Shown: one piece after another, positions 8,486 through 17,400 of the stretch
Position numbering within the stretch: position 1 is the stretch's first letter
Layout: every line of letters begins with the position of its first letter
NCBI GenBank assembly: GCA_030680805.1
Contig: JAUXUK010000033.1
Location: 1 to 60,795, forward strand
Length of the DNA stretch: 60,795 nucleotides
Source of the DNA: Sulfuritalea sp.
GTDB lineage: Bacteria; Pseudomonadota; Gammaproteobacteria; Burkholderiales; Rhodocyclaceae
Reading direction: 5' to 3'
The notes under the pieces: model-generated
The model's database searches: none
What the model was told of the DNA's origin: nothing
Seen by the model: the letters and a program-made list of their open reading frames with translations, nothing else
Made by a program: the position numbers and the translations under genes

Positions 8486-9055
8486 ATGAGTCTCGGCTCC
8501 ACCACACGCTATACCGGCGTCGCCATCGGACTGCACTGGCTGATCGCCTTCGCCATCATCGGCAGCTTTTCGGTCGGCCTGTACATGGTCGACCTGCCGC
8601 TCTCGCCGCAGAAGCTCAAGCTCTACTCTTGGCACAAGTGGGCCGGCGTGACGATTTTCCTTTTCGTGGTGCTGCGCCTTGGCTGGCGTCTGTCGCACCG
8701 CGCGCCGGAACTGCCCGCCGGCATGCCTGCCTGGCAGCGCAAGGCGGCGGAAGCGACGCACGTGCTGCTCTATCTGCTGATGTTCGCCGTGCCGCTCACC
8801 GGCTGGCTGATGAGTTCGGCCAAGGGCTTCCAGACCGTCTGGTTCGGCGTCTTGCCGTTGCCCGATCTGCTGGGCAAGAACAAGGAACTGGGCGATCTGC
8901 TGCGGGACGTGCACATGCTGCTCAACTTCAGCATGGCCGCACTGGTCGTCGCCCACCTCGGCGCCGCGCTCAAGCATCATTTTGTCGACCGCGACGGCGT
9001 GCTTTCCCGCATGCTGCCCTTTCCCGGCAACACACCCACCGGAGACATGAAATGA
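8486..9055 (+). CDS. cytochrome b561 family protein
   Basis: A 189-residue membrane protein with four predicted helices. Histidines in HWLIAF, SWHKWAG, ATHVLLY and DVHMLLN lie at the positions used for bis-histidine ligation of two b haems in the bacterial cytochrome b561/CybB family. It probably passes electrons between the quinone pool and periplasmic partners. The ATG at 8486 begins MSLGSTTRYTG; the frame extends far upstream but only as antisense of hyi. Its stop overlaps the next yceI start (ATGA). Cytochrome b561 beside YceI is a widespread pairing, suggesting that the YceI lipocalin binds an isoprenoid used near this cytochrome. Confidence 0.92.
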   Translation: MSLGSTTRYTGVAIGLHWLIAFAIIGSFSVGLYMVDLPLSPQKLKLYSWHKWAGVTIFLFVVLRLGWRLSHRAPELPAGMPAWQRKAAEATHVLLYLLMFAVPLTGWLMSSAKGFQTVWFGVLPLPDLLGKNKELGDLLRDVHMLLNFSMAALVVAHLGAALKHHFVDRDGVLSRMLPFPGNTPTGDMK

Positions 9056-9621
9056 ACACCTGGCGACAGAGCCTGGCCCTTTGTGCATTGGCTGCCGCGC
9101 TACCGGCCAGCGCCGTCGAGTTCAACCAGTTCCAGCCCGGCAAGAGCGCGCTCTCGTTCGTCTCGAAACAGATGAACGTGCCGGTCGAAGGGCAGTTCAA
9201 GAGTTTTCGCAGCAAGCTCGCGTTCGATCCTGCAAAACCGGCGGCGGCCAAAGCCGAACTGGAAATCGACCTGGCCAGCATCGATGCCGGCTCGAAGGAT
9301 GCCAACGACGAGGTAGCAACCAAAGCCTGGTTCGACACCAAGGCCTTTCCGGTCGCGAAGTTCGTCGCCACGTCCGTCAAGCCGCTGGGCAACAACCGCT
9401 TCGAGGTCACCGGCAAAATGACCCTCAAGGGCAGGACGCTGGATCTCACCACGCCCGTCACGCTGCGCCAGGAAGGCAACAGCGCCAGCTTCGAAGGCGC
9501 TTTGGTGCTGAAGCGTGCCGACTATGCCATTGGCGAAGGCATGTGGGCCGACTTCGGCACCGTCGCCAACGAAGTGCACATCAAGTTCCGTCTGGTGGCC
9601 ACCACCACCACCGCTAAATAA
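9052..9621 (+). CDS. YceI family periplasmic lipid-binding protein (1)
   Basis: A 189-residue secreted YceI-like lipocalin. A signal peptide is evident (MNTWRQSLALCALAAALPASA, cleavage after ASA). Beta-barrel signatures are KSALSFVSKQMNVPVEGQF, ELEIDLASIDAG, FDTKAFPVAKFVATSV and FEVTGKMTLKGRTLDL. Family members bind polyisoprenoids or ubiquinone-like lipids in the periplasm. It is translationally coupled to the cytochrome b561 gene and is followed after 29 nt by a second yceI paralogue, so all three are probably one operon. Confidence 0.92.
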   Translation: MNTWRQSLALCALAAALPASAVEFNQFQPGKSALSFVSKQMNVPVEGQFKSFRSKLAFDPAKPAAAKAELEIDLASIDAGSKDANDEVATKAWFDTKAFPVAKFVATSVKPLGNNRFEVTGKMTLKGRTLDLTTPVTLRQEGNSASFEGALVLKRADYAIGEGMWADFGTVANEVHIKFRLVATTTTAK

Positions 9622-9650
9622 GCCGCTTCACCACCCCAAGGAGTAAACCC

Positions 9651-10217
9651 ATGAAACAACTCGCCCTCGTAATCGCTCTTTCGTCCTTCTCGGCCGCTGC
9701 CCTCGCCGCCCCCGAAACCTACAACATCGAACCTACGCATACCTACCCGCGCTTTGAATACACCCACTTCGGCTATTCCAACCAGCAGCAGCGCTTCGAC
9801 AAGACCAGCGGCAAGGTCGTCATCGATCGCGCCGCCAAAACAGGATCGGTCGACGTGACGATCGACGCCACCTCGGTCAACACCGGCTACGCGCTGTTCA
9901 ACGGGCACATCCAGGGCGCGGACTATTTCGATACCGCCAAATACCCCGCTATCACCTTCAAGTCGACCGCGGTGAAGTTCGACGGCGACAAGCCGGTGGC
10001 CGTCGAGGGCAACCTGACCATCAAGGGCGTCACCAAGCCGGTGACGCTGACCGTGACCCACTTCCATTCGATGCCGCACCCGATGCTGAAGAAGGACGCG
10101 ATCGGCGCCAACGCCGTGACCAAGGTCAAGCGCTCCGAATTCAACATGGGCAAGAACGTGCCCTATGTCGGCGACGAAGTCACGCTGACCATCGCCGTCG
10201 AAGCCGTCAAGGAGTAA
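9651..10217 (+). CDS. YceI family periplasmic lipid-binding protein (2)
   Basis: A 188-residue secreted YceI protein with a signal peptide (MKQLALVIALSSFSAAALA). Core motifs are YNIEPTHTYPRFEYTHFG, VDVTIDATSVNTG, DYFDTAKYPAITF, GNLTIKGVTKPVTL and the terminal EVTLTIAVEAVKE. A strong ribosome site, AAGGAG, lies eight bases before the ATG. It differs clearly from the first paralogue, so this is an old duplication rather than a recent one. It probably binds a different isoprenoid or acts in sequence with the first protein beside cytochrome b561. It is the last gene of the three-gene operon and converges on the minus-strand gene ending at 10230. Confidence 0.93.
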   Translation: MKQLALVIALSSFSAAALAAPETYNIEPTHTYPRFEYTHFGYSNQQQRFDKTSGKVVIDRAAKTGSVDVTIDATSVNTGYALFNGHIQGADYFDTAKYPAITFKSTAVKFDGDKPVAVEGNLTIKGVTKPVTLTVTHFHSMPHPMLKKDAIGANAVTKVKRSEFNMGKNVPYVGDEVTLTIAVEAVKE

Positions 10218-10229
10218 GGTTCGCCGCGC

Positions 10230-11330
10230 CTAGAGCGCGATTGAGGCCGCCTCATGCGAAAGCGCCTCGATGGCGCTTTCGTCCATGTCCAGCAGGCGCA
10301 GGCCGAGTGTGGCGAAATGGGCACGTCCGGCTGCTGCTGCATCCAGCAGAATCGCCGTTGCCTGCCCGGGCCTTGCCTGCCGGGATTTCCGCTTCGCGGG
10401 CCGGCAAAGCGGAATCCCAGGTACGCAGAGCGCACCAACGCCGAGTTTTTCGTAGGCTGCGACCAGTTGAGGAAACAATTCGCGGCGCAAGCCGTCGAAG
10501 GTCGAGAACCAGAAATGCAACGAGTCGTCGGCGCCTCGTTGCAACAGGCTGGGCAATGTCACCAGGCAATCCGCCAGATTGTCACGCACCGCACGCGCCA
10601 GCAGTTCGGCGCGCTTGCCGCTGAAGCCGTCCAGCTTCGCCGGCCAGCCCTTGCCCAGCAGCCGGCCGGCGGCGAGTTCGCCTTCCTCGTGCAGCACCAG
10701 GGTTTCGATTTCGCCGTTCGTCATGCGCTCGATCGCGGCCTGCGGATCGACATCGAAGCCATAGGCAAGCAGGGCGGATTTGAGGGATCCATCCTGCTGC
10801 TTCACATTCCAGCCCTCGGCCTTTTCCCACAGCCATTGTCGCAGCGCCTCGCGCCGCACGATCACCGTGCCGCCCTGCGACGCCGCCGGAATCGCCGAGA
10901 TGTCGCGCGCATACTCGCAGCCGCAGACCAGCAGCCGTGCGTCACCGCGCTGTTCCTCCCGGTCCAGTTGGCCAAGGAAGAAGTGCGGCTTGTGAAAACG
11001 CCCGATCCCTGCGCCATAGACCAAGCCGCTGCCAGCCAGCACGGTATTGACCTGCTGGGCGTCGAAGGGATCGAATTCGCGGCCGGCAACCGGCACCGCG
11101 AGGAAATCCTCGTCGCTGATCTGCTCCCAGCGCGCTTCGCGCTCGGTGATCCAGCGCCCCACTTCCTCGCGCGGCGGCGACACGCCGAAGGGCAGTTGAT
11201 GTTCCCAGCGGTAGAACTCGCGCATGCCAAGCAGGTAGGTGCACAGGCTGACATCGCGCGCATGGCGTGCGTCGGCGATGTCGCAGTTGGCCTGCACCGC
11301 ATTCACCAGCGCCGCCATGCCGGCGATCAT
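10230..11330 (-). CDS. conserved uncharacterised protein with in-frame repeat
   Basis: A 366-residue protein starting MIAGMAALVNAVQANCDIADARHA. It looks like a conserved proteobacterial cytoplasmic protein of unknown role (possibly the Sfum_1244-like group). I see no signal peptide, membrane segment or catalytic motif. The striking point is residues about 295-320 (LCVPGIPLCRPAKRKSRQA). They are encoded by a palindromic element (10351-10450) found elsewhere between genes, so the reading frame runs through an inserted repeat. The start overlaps the stop of the upstream gene (ATGA at 11327-11330), so the two are coupled. The rest of the protein looks intact. Confidence 0.72.
   Translation of the reverse strand: MIAGMAALVNAVQANCDIADARHARDVSLCTYLLGMREFYRWEHQLPFGVSPPREEVGRWITEREARWEQISDEDFLAVPVAGREFDPFDAQQVNTVLAGSGLVYGAGIGRFHKPHFFLGQLDREEQRGDARLLVCGCEYARDISAIPAASQGGTVIVRREALRQWLWEKAEGWNVKQQDGSLKSALLAYGFDVDPQAAIERMTNGEIETLVLHEEGELAAGRLLGKGWPAKLDGFSGKRAELLARAVRDNLADCLVTLPSLLQRGADDSLHFWFSTFDGLRRELFPQLVAAYEKLGVGALCVPGIPLCRPAKRKSRQARPGQATAILLDAAAAGRAHFATLGLRLLDMDESAIEALSHEAASIAL
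10351..10450. repeat. palindromic element, family B, inside a gene
   Basis: A copy of the AGTCGGCGCT...ACGGCGAT element, here about 100 bp. Read on the minus strand it has a hairpin GGGATTCCGCTT...GAAGCGGAAATCCC around GCCGGCCCGC. It lies wholly inside the coding region of the gene at 10230-11330 and keeps the frame open, adding the peptide PGIPLCRPAKRKS. Compare 13251-13313, 40805-40868 and 48257-48320. Confidence 0.8.
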
Positions 11331-11779
11331 CGTGGTTCCCCGCCGTGGCGGCGGCGCGCCTTCCACGCCGCGACGCCCTGCACGATTTCGGAAAACGGCA
11401 GCGCCGCCAGATCGCCGTAGCGCTCCTGCGCCAGGCGCACCAGGCGCCGCACATCCGGTGCCACGGCGTCGGCATCGAGCAGCATCTTCAGGCCATCCAG
11501 TCCGCCGCACTGGATCTTCATCACCATCGCGTACGGCAGGATGCGTTGCGTGCCGGTGAGGCCCAGCGCAAACGCCGACTTGTCGCGCAACAGGGCCGAC
11601 ATCTGCGCGCAGACCGCGCGCGCCACCGGCTGGGCGCAGGCTACGGTTTCGCGTTCGGCAATCTGGTGCCGCACCGCCAGTTCGCACGCCGCGTGGCGCG
11701 CCAGCAGCGCGCGCTCGAAAACGCAGGGCAGGCGATTGATCTCGCCCTTGGCATGGCGGTAGGCGGCTTCGTCGACCAC
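11327..11779 (-). CDS. uncharacterised 150-residue protein
   Basis: A 150-residue soluble, helix-rich protein starting at a GTG (MVDEAAYRHAKGEINRLPC). It contains several cysteines (CVFERALLARHAACEL, CAQPVARAVCAQM) but no standard metal-site spacing. It overlaps the start of the gene at 11330 by ATGA, so they form one unit and may be partners. A repeat of family A separates it from the small gene at 11919-12152. I recognise no family and assign no function. Confidence 0.65.
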   Translation of the reverse strand: MVDEAAYRHAKGEINRLPCVFERALLARHAACELAVRHQIAERETVACAQPVARAVCAQMSALLRDKSAFALGLTGTQRILPYAMVMKIQCGGLDGLKMLLDADAVAPDVRRLVRLAQERYGDLAALPFSEIVQGVAAWKARRRHGGEPR

Positions 11780-11804
11780 GATCTCAGAACCAGTGAAAAA
11801 CCTT

Positions 11805-11895
11805 ACCGCGGAGGCGCAGAGGCGCGGAGACAGCGCAGAGAAAATTCGTATTGCTGTTCTCTGCGAATCCTCTGCGCCTCTGCGTCTCTGCGGTG
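11805..11895. repeat. GC-rich inverted repeat, family A copy 2
   Basis: About 91 bp with arms ACCGCGGAGGCGCAGAGGCG and GCCTCTGCGTCTCTGCGGT around an AT-richer loop. It lies between the genes at 11327-11779 and 11919-12152 and is the shortest of the four copies. Confidence 0.88.
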
Positions 11896-11918
11896 TGATT
11901 GTGAATTTTCACAGCCTT

Positions 11919-12152
11919 TCAGTAATCTTCTCCCGTTCTCGGCTCGTCGACGCGCAGCTCGTTGAGCAACTCCTCGGCCTGCAGCTCGTTCGCGGCAAAG
12001 ATGGTCTTGATCGCCTCCCCGGCGGCGAGATCGAGTTCCCGGCGCAGGCGCTTGGCCTCGTTCGACGCTTCCTTGAAGGCGTCGAACTGGGTGATTTTCA
12101 CCAATTGGCGAATCGGCCCAACCGGCGTCACCCTGTATATGTAGTACGGCAT
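11919..12152 (-). CDS. small conserved protein
   Basis: A 77-residue protein (MPYYIYRVTPVGPIRQLVKI) with a short beta-like start and a long amphipathic, charged helix (EASNEAKRLRRELDLA...AIKTIFAANELQAEELL). It is soluble and has no known domain. Gene order on this strand suggests it follows the S24-like gene, but a MITE-like element now ends six bases upstream of its ATG. This probably replaced its native ribosome-binding region, and no clear Shine-Dalgarno sequence is left. The gene may be poorly expressed or silent. The function is unknown. Confidence 0.6.
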   Translation of the reverse strand: MPYYIYRVTPVGPIRQLVKITQFDAFKEASNEAKRLRRELDLAAGEAIKTIFAANELQAEELLNELRVDEPRTGEDY

Positions 12153-12157
12153 TGATT

Positions 12158-12426
12158 GGAGCCTATGTCAGTGAGAATCATGCCCCGCGCCGGTTGGCGT
12201 TGGGATGCGATGCGAGGCGGAGGGAGTGCGGCATGGTACCTCCATGCAAACGACCGACAACGTAGCAGCGCGCCCAACGCCAGCCGGCCCTCCGGGTTGA
12301 GACCATGATCGGCGTCTGCGGCGTTGCAGCGCGCAGCCCTGGAACAACCATTGGCCGCGCACTGCGCCTTGCATCCATCCGATCCTGGTCTCAACGCGGG
12401 GCATGATTCTCACTGACATAGGCTCC
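12158..12426. mobile_element. MITE-like element with 32-bp terminal inverted repeats
   Basis: A 269-bp non-coding block bounded by perfect 32-bp inverted repeats, 12158-12189 and 12395-12426. Each end begins GGAGCCTATGTCAGTGAGAA. No transposase frame fits inside, and no obvious target duplication is visible in the immediate flanks. It sits exactly between two genes: its right end shares one base with the TAG stop (12426-12428) of the S24-like gene, and its left end is six bases from the next ATG. I interpret it as a non-autonomous element moved by a transposase elsewhere in the genome. The transposon family is not identified. Confidence 0.8.
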
Positions 12427-12806
12427 TACTCCACGTAACGTTTGCTGGCCTTGCGACGGCCGGGTTTCGATTTCTGGATGATGACCCCTTTGACCGCATC
12501 GAGGCCGGAAATATCCGCCGCCGGATAGGCCGGGTTGAGGGCCTGCAAGCGCCAGCCGGCATCGTGCTTCGCCAACTGGCGAAAAATCCATTCGCCGTTG
12601 AGCTGGGCAAGCACGAAGGAGCCGTCGGTGGCCAATCCTTCCGGCTCGATCAGGATCACTTCGCCTTCGACGAACTCGGGCTCCATGCTATCGCCCAGCA
12701 CCATCAGGGCGAAGGGCTCGGCGGAAGAACAGGCCTCGAGTTCGGCGGGGTGTTCGAGGCCCGCGCCCTGCGGCTGGATCGGAATGATGCGGCGTTTCGC
12801 GGTCAT
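12426..12806 (-). CDS. S24/LexA-like protein with altered catalytic lysine
   Basis: A 126-residue peptidase S24-like domain without a helix-turn-helix. The serine motif is conserved (VLGDSMEPEFVEGEVILIEP). Aligned by hand to UmuD, the catalytic lysine position (K97 in GEFTVKKL) is occupied by arginine here (GEWIFRQL), so self-cleavage is doubtful. The C-terminus is basic (KSKPGRRKASKRYVE). I start at the ATG at 12806, 4 nt after the upstream stop and with GAGG upstream. An earlier ATG at 12827 would overlap the reductase gene. Its neighbours suggest a regulatory or sensor role with the ferredoxin-reductase rather than SOS mutagenesis. The MITE begins at its stop codon. Confidence 0.75.
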   Translation of the reverse strand: MTAKRRIIPIQPQGAGLEHPAELEACSSAEPFALMVLGDSMEPEFVEGEVILIEPEGLATDGSFVLAQLNGEWIFRQLAKHDAGWRLQALNPAYPAADISGLDAVKGVIIQKSKPGRRKASKRYVE

Positions 12807-12810
12807 GATG

Positions 12811-14310
12811 TCAAAGTGCCTCGACATGCAGTTGGGAAGGTGGCAGCCCGGCGACCAGCAGCGCCGCCGCCAGCGGCTCCACGTGCGCGGCGGCGCCGGC
12901 CAGATAGACCTCGCTGTTCGACAGGCCGGCATGCTCCTTCAGCGCCGTCGGCAGATCATCAGTCGCCAGCGGCAGGTAGCTGAATTCGTCGAGCGCCGCG
13001 GCCCAGGCACGGCATTGGTTCGGCAGGTACTGGCCGCCCGGCCGCGCGCTGGCCCAGTAAAGCGCAATCGATTCGGCCGCGTCGACCGCAATGGCATGCT
13101 CGATCAGGCTGTTGATCGGCGCAAAGCCGTCCTCGACGGCGACGAACACCAGCGGCCGCGCCGAGTCCTCCACCAACACGAAGCGACCCCAGGGCCCCCA
13201 CACGGAAAGATCGTCGCCGGACTTGATCCGGCCTTCGAATACGGCGTGCGAAAAGTCGGCGCTCGCCGGCCCGCGAAGCGGAATCCCCGGCGGACAGAGT
13301 CCGGAGCGGCGATCCGATCGGCTGATGTGAAAAATCAGGTTGCGGTCATCGCAGGGACAACTCGCCACCGGATACTCGCCGTGAATATCGGCTCCGCTCG
13401 CCTGCCCCGCCGTGACGCCCAGCGTAACCCGCTGCCCGGCCAGAAAACGCAGCCGGTTGCTGCGCGGGGTTTGCAGGTGCAGGCGCATCACCTCGTCGTT
13501 GAGCACATCGACGCTGCGCACCTTGGCGACGATGCGCTGTTCGGGAATGTCCTCGGGCGCGCCGGCTTCCAGCACCTCCAATACGAGATCGGAACTGTGC
13601 GCCGTACACACGCACATCAGCACATGGTTCTGGGTCTTCTCGGCTTCCGAAAAGCGGTAATCCGAGGGCGCCACGGCGCGGGCTTCGCCGGCCACGACGC
13701 GCGCCTTGCACAAGCCGCACACGCCGTTGCCGCAGCCATAGTTGGGCGCCAGGCCGGCGCGCAATGCCGCTTTCAGCAGCGTCTCCGAACCTTCGACGAA
13801 GAATTCGCGACCCGAGGGCTTGACCGTAACGTGCGCCGACATGACGCGCAGCATAGCATCGAGCGCGGCGACATCGGCCGCAGGCGCCGGGGCCGACAAG
13901 GCCCGCGCCAGCCCCTCGTCCAGCAACTTCTGAAGTTCTCCGGCGGTGACTTGGGGTGTCTGAGCAAGGCGTACCTGCAGGACGTCGAACAGCGCGTGGT
14001 AGCGCGTCAGGGTGCGCTGCAGTTCGGCGAGTTCCTGCCCCTGCACGAACAGGCGCTGGGCCAGCGCTTCCTGGCTGGGCAGCACTCGTTCGCGCAAGCG
14101 CCTGGCGAATGCATCCTCGCGAATGGCGCGTGTCTTCTCGAAACTCCCCGATTCGTCGAGATCCAGCTGCGGCCAGGTACGCTGCAAATCATCCACCGCC
14201 ACCATGCCGTCAAAGGACGGCAGATCGCCCTCGCGAATGCGCTTTTGCAGCGCGACGCGAGAAATGCCGAGCAGATGCGCGGCGCGGGAAAGGGTCAACC
14301 ACTGCGACAT
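12811..14310 (-). CDS. ferredoxin/FNR-type reductase with N-terminal HTH-like segment
   Basis: About 499 residues with an unusual order. The N-terminus is helix-turn-helix-like (LTLSRAAHLLGISRVALQKRIREGDLPSF, excisionase/MerR-like). A helical linker to about residue 160 follows, then a plant-type [2Fe-2S] domain with CGNGVCGLC and a distal cysteine in LMCVC. The C-terminal half is FAD/NAD-reductase-like. A palindromic element at 13251-13313 is translated in frame within the FAD domain (residues about 333-354, LCPPGIPLRGPASADF). This could disturb the fold or be tolerated as a loop. Start: ATG 14310 (MSQWLTL); an ATG at 14328 adds six residues. It probably transfers electrons from NAD(P)H to an unknown partner and might sense redox state. 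Confidence 0.75.
   Translation of the reverse strand: MSQWLTLSRAAHLLGISRVALQKRIREGDLPSFDGMVAVDDLQRTWPQLDLDESGSFEKTRAIREDAFARRLRERVLPSQEALAQRLFVQGQELAELQRTLTRYHALFDVLQVRLAQTPQVTAGELQKLLDEGLARALSAPAPAADVAALDAMLRVMSAHVTVKPSGREFFVEGSETLLKAALRAGLAPNYGCGNGVCGLCKARVVAGEARAVAPSDYRFSEAEKTQNHVLMCVCTAHSSDLVLEVLEAGAPEDIPEQRIVAKVRSVDVLNDEVMRLHLQTPRSNRLRFLAGQRVTLGVTAGQASGADIHGEYPVASCPCDDRNLIFHISRSDRRSGLCPPGIPLRGPASADFSHAVFEGRIKSGDDLSVWGPWGRFVLVEDSARPLVFVAVEDGFAPINSLIEHAIAVDAAESIALYWASARPGGQYLPNQCRAWAAALDEFSYLPLATDDLPTALKEHAGLSNSEVYLAGAAAHVEPLAAALLVAGLPPSQLHVEAL
13251..13313. repeat. palindromic element, family B, inside a gene
   Basis: A 63-bp copy with AAAAGTCGGCGCTCGCCGG, the core CCGCGAAGCGG and GGACAGAGTCCGG, ending GCGGCGAT. 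It matches intergenic copies at 40805-40868 and 48257-48320. It is fully inside the reductase gene and preserves the reading frame. Confidence 0.85.
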
Positions 14311-14413
14311 GTCTGCAAGCATAACCAAGCAAACCGGTCCGTGGATTCCAATTTTTTATGGCGGCCCGAAAACGCTGTTCAACCCCTGCCTGCGCAGGGC
14401 CATTGCGCAGGCC

Positions 14414-17400
14414 TCAAGCCGGCAGGAATTGGCGCCTGAAATCCTGCACCGGCACGGGTTTGCCGCGCAGGTAGCCTTGCATCTCGTCACATCCTTCGAG
14501 ACGGAGGAACTCGCGCTGCTCTTCGGTTTCGACGCCTTCGGCGATCACCTTCAACTGCAGGCTGTGGCCGAGGGCAATCACGGCGCGGACAATGGCGCCG
14601 TCTTCCGCATCGCCTGGCAATCCGCGCACGAAACTCTGGTCCACTTTCAGCTTGTTGAGCGGCAGGCGCTTCAGATAGGCCAGCGATGAATAGCCGGTGC
14701 CGAAGTCGTCGATGGCCAGGCTGATGCCCATGGCCCTCAGGTCGTGCAGCACCTGGATGCTGTTCTCGGCCTGGCTCATGATCGCCCCCTCGGTGATCTC
14801 CAGTTCCAGCAGTTCCGGCGGCAGGGCGGTAGCCGCGAGCGCACTGCGCACCGTGTCCTGGATCTGTCCGCGACGGAACTCGACCCCCGACACGTTGATC
14901 GAGAGCACGCCGGGCTTGAGCCCGCCGGCGACCCATTCGGCCCAATGACGGCAGGCGGCGTGCTGTACCCATTCGCCGAGGGCGACGATCAGTCCCGATT
15001 CCTCGGCCAGCGGAATGAATTTCGCTGGCGCCACCAGCCCCTGCTGCGGATGCTGCCAGCGCACCAGCGCTTCGGCGCCGAGCAGATCGCCGGTCTTCAG
15101 CGAAAACTGCGGCTGCAGGTAAACAATCAGTTCATCGCGCTCGATGGCGCGCCGCAGGTCGGTCTCCATCTTGAAGCGATCGAGCGAGAACTGCGTCAGC
15201 TCGTCGCTGAAGAACTCGTAGGTATTGCGACCGCGCTCCTTGGCCCGATACATGGCGGCGTCGGCATGCTTCAACAGTGTTGCCGAATCCTGGCCATCCT
15301 GCGGGAACAGGCTGATGCCGATGCTGGCGCCGACGAAGAACTCCTGTTCCAGGGTTACCGGATTGTGGCGCAGGTCATCGAGGATCTTGTCGGCGATGCG
15401 CGAAGCCACGCCCGGATCGTGAATGCCCTCCATGATGATCAGGAACTCGTCGCCACCCAGGCGGGCGACGGTATCCGATTCGCGCGTCAGCGCACGGAAG
15501 CGCTGGGCCACGTCGCACAGCACGCGGTCGCCGACATGATGGCCCAGGCTGTCGTTGATGTTCTTGAAGCGGTCGAGATCGACGAACAGCAGCGCCACCT
15601 GGCTTTGCTCGCGCTGGGCGCGCAGCAAGGCTCCGTGCAGGCGATCTTCAAGCAGCAGGCGGTTGGGCAAGCCGGTCAGGTGATCGTGGTGCGCCTGATG
15701 GTCGAGCAGTTCGTTGGCCCGCTTGATTTCGGTGATGTCGGAGAACACGGCGACATAGTGGTTGAGGCTGCCGGCGGCATTCTTGATCGTGCTGACGGTG
15801 AGTGATGCAGGGAACTGGCTGTTGTCCTTGCGTTTGAACCAGATCTCACCCCGCCAGCGCCCGGTAGCGCCCATGGTGGCGAACATGTCGTGATAGAGCG
15901 CCCGTTCATCACGATCGGAGCGCAGGATCGTTGCCTGGCGCCCGAGCACTTCCTCCTCGGCCCAGCCCGTAATTTCCGAAAAGGCGCGGTTCACCGCAAT
16001 GAACGTAGCGTCCGGCGCGGCAATGATGATGCCTTCTTCACTGCTGTCGAACACCGTCGCCGCCTGCTGCATGCGCTCTTCCATGCGCTTGCGCTCGGTG
16101 ATGTCGAACATGGCGCCGATGAGGCCGCCCACGCTTCCATCCGGATTGGCGAAAGTGGCCTTCTGGACCATCACATCGAGCCGCTCACCGCTGACGGACT
16201 GGACCTGAGCCTCGTACACCCGCGAGCCGGGGTTGTTGAACAACTCCTCATCCACCGTCCATGCCCGGTCCGCAAGATCCGCAGGGGCTATATCATGAAT
16301 CGTGGTGCCGATCACCTCACTGCGCGGTTTGCCGAGAAAGTCTGCAAAACGCTGGTTGCAGCCGAGATGGCGTCCCTCACGGTCCTTGTAAAACACCGGG
16401 CCGGGAATTGCCTCGATCAGTTGCTCCATGAAATGCAGTTGTTGCGAAACCTCGGCCGTGCGCTCGGCGACGCGCTGCTCCATCTCGTCGTGGCTCTGAC
16501 GCAAGGCCTCTTCCGCCTGACGCCGGCGGGTGATGTCCTGCAGGGTCCAGATCCAGACTTGTCCGTCGCCTTCGGCTATCGGCTGGCCATTGACCAAGGC
16601 CCAGACGGGGGTCCCATCCAGCTTTCGGTAAAGGATCTCGCCGGCGAAGCTTTCCGCTTCCCTGACTGCTGCCTGAATGCGCAGGCCGGTCGCCTCCCAA
16701 TCATCGTCGCTGGCAAACAGGACGCGCGACGTTTTTCCGGTCAGGCCGCCCGACTGGAAACCGAAAATCTCTTCCATGTTCCGGTTGCAGCGCAGAAAAA
16801 CCCGGCCGCGCATATAGGCAATGCCGATCAACGCGTTGTCGAAAATCAGCGCGTACTCGCGGGCATTCCTCGCCAGCGCTTCCTCGGCCGCGCGGCGCGC
16901 GGTAATGTCCTCGTAGGTCCAGATCCAGCTCTGGCCGTCCGCGGAATCGACGGTGCGGCCGACCACATGCACCCAGATGGCCGTGCCGTCGCGCTTGCAG
17001 AAACTGATTTCATCCTCGTAGGTCTGCAAGTGGGGAACCGCTTCGAAAATCCGCCGACCCATCGCGGTCCACGCTTCATCGCTGGCGTAGTAGACCCGGG
17101 TTGATTGACCGACCAGCTCGCCCGGGCCGTAACCGAGGATTTCCTCGAAGCGCGGATTGCAGCGCTCGATGACGCGATTGCGGGAGTAGGCAATGCCGAT
17201 CATCGCGTTGTCGAAGATCAGCGCGTACTCGCGGGCATTCCTCGCCAGCGCTTCCTCGGCCGCACGGCGCGCCGTGATGTCGTCGTAGGTCCAGATCCAG
17301 GTCTGGCCTTCCCCCTTCGCTTCGATCAGGCGGCCGACCACCCGCACCAGCATGCGCGCACCGTCAGCCCGGCGATAGAGCATTTCTCCATCGAAGGTGT

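Noticed and set aside
8629..9621. Alternative plus-strand frame that would fuse cytochrome b561 with YceI
   Set aside because: Only the YceI part (from 9052) is protein-like; cytochrome b561 is in another frame and ends at 9055.
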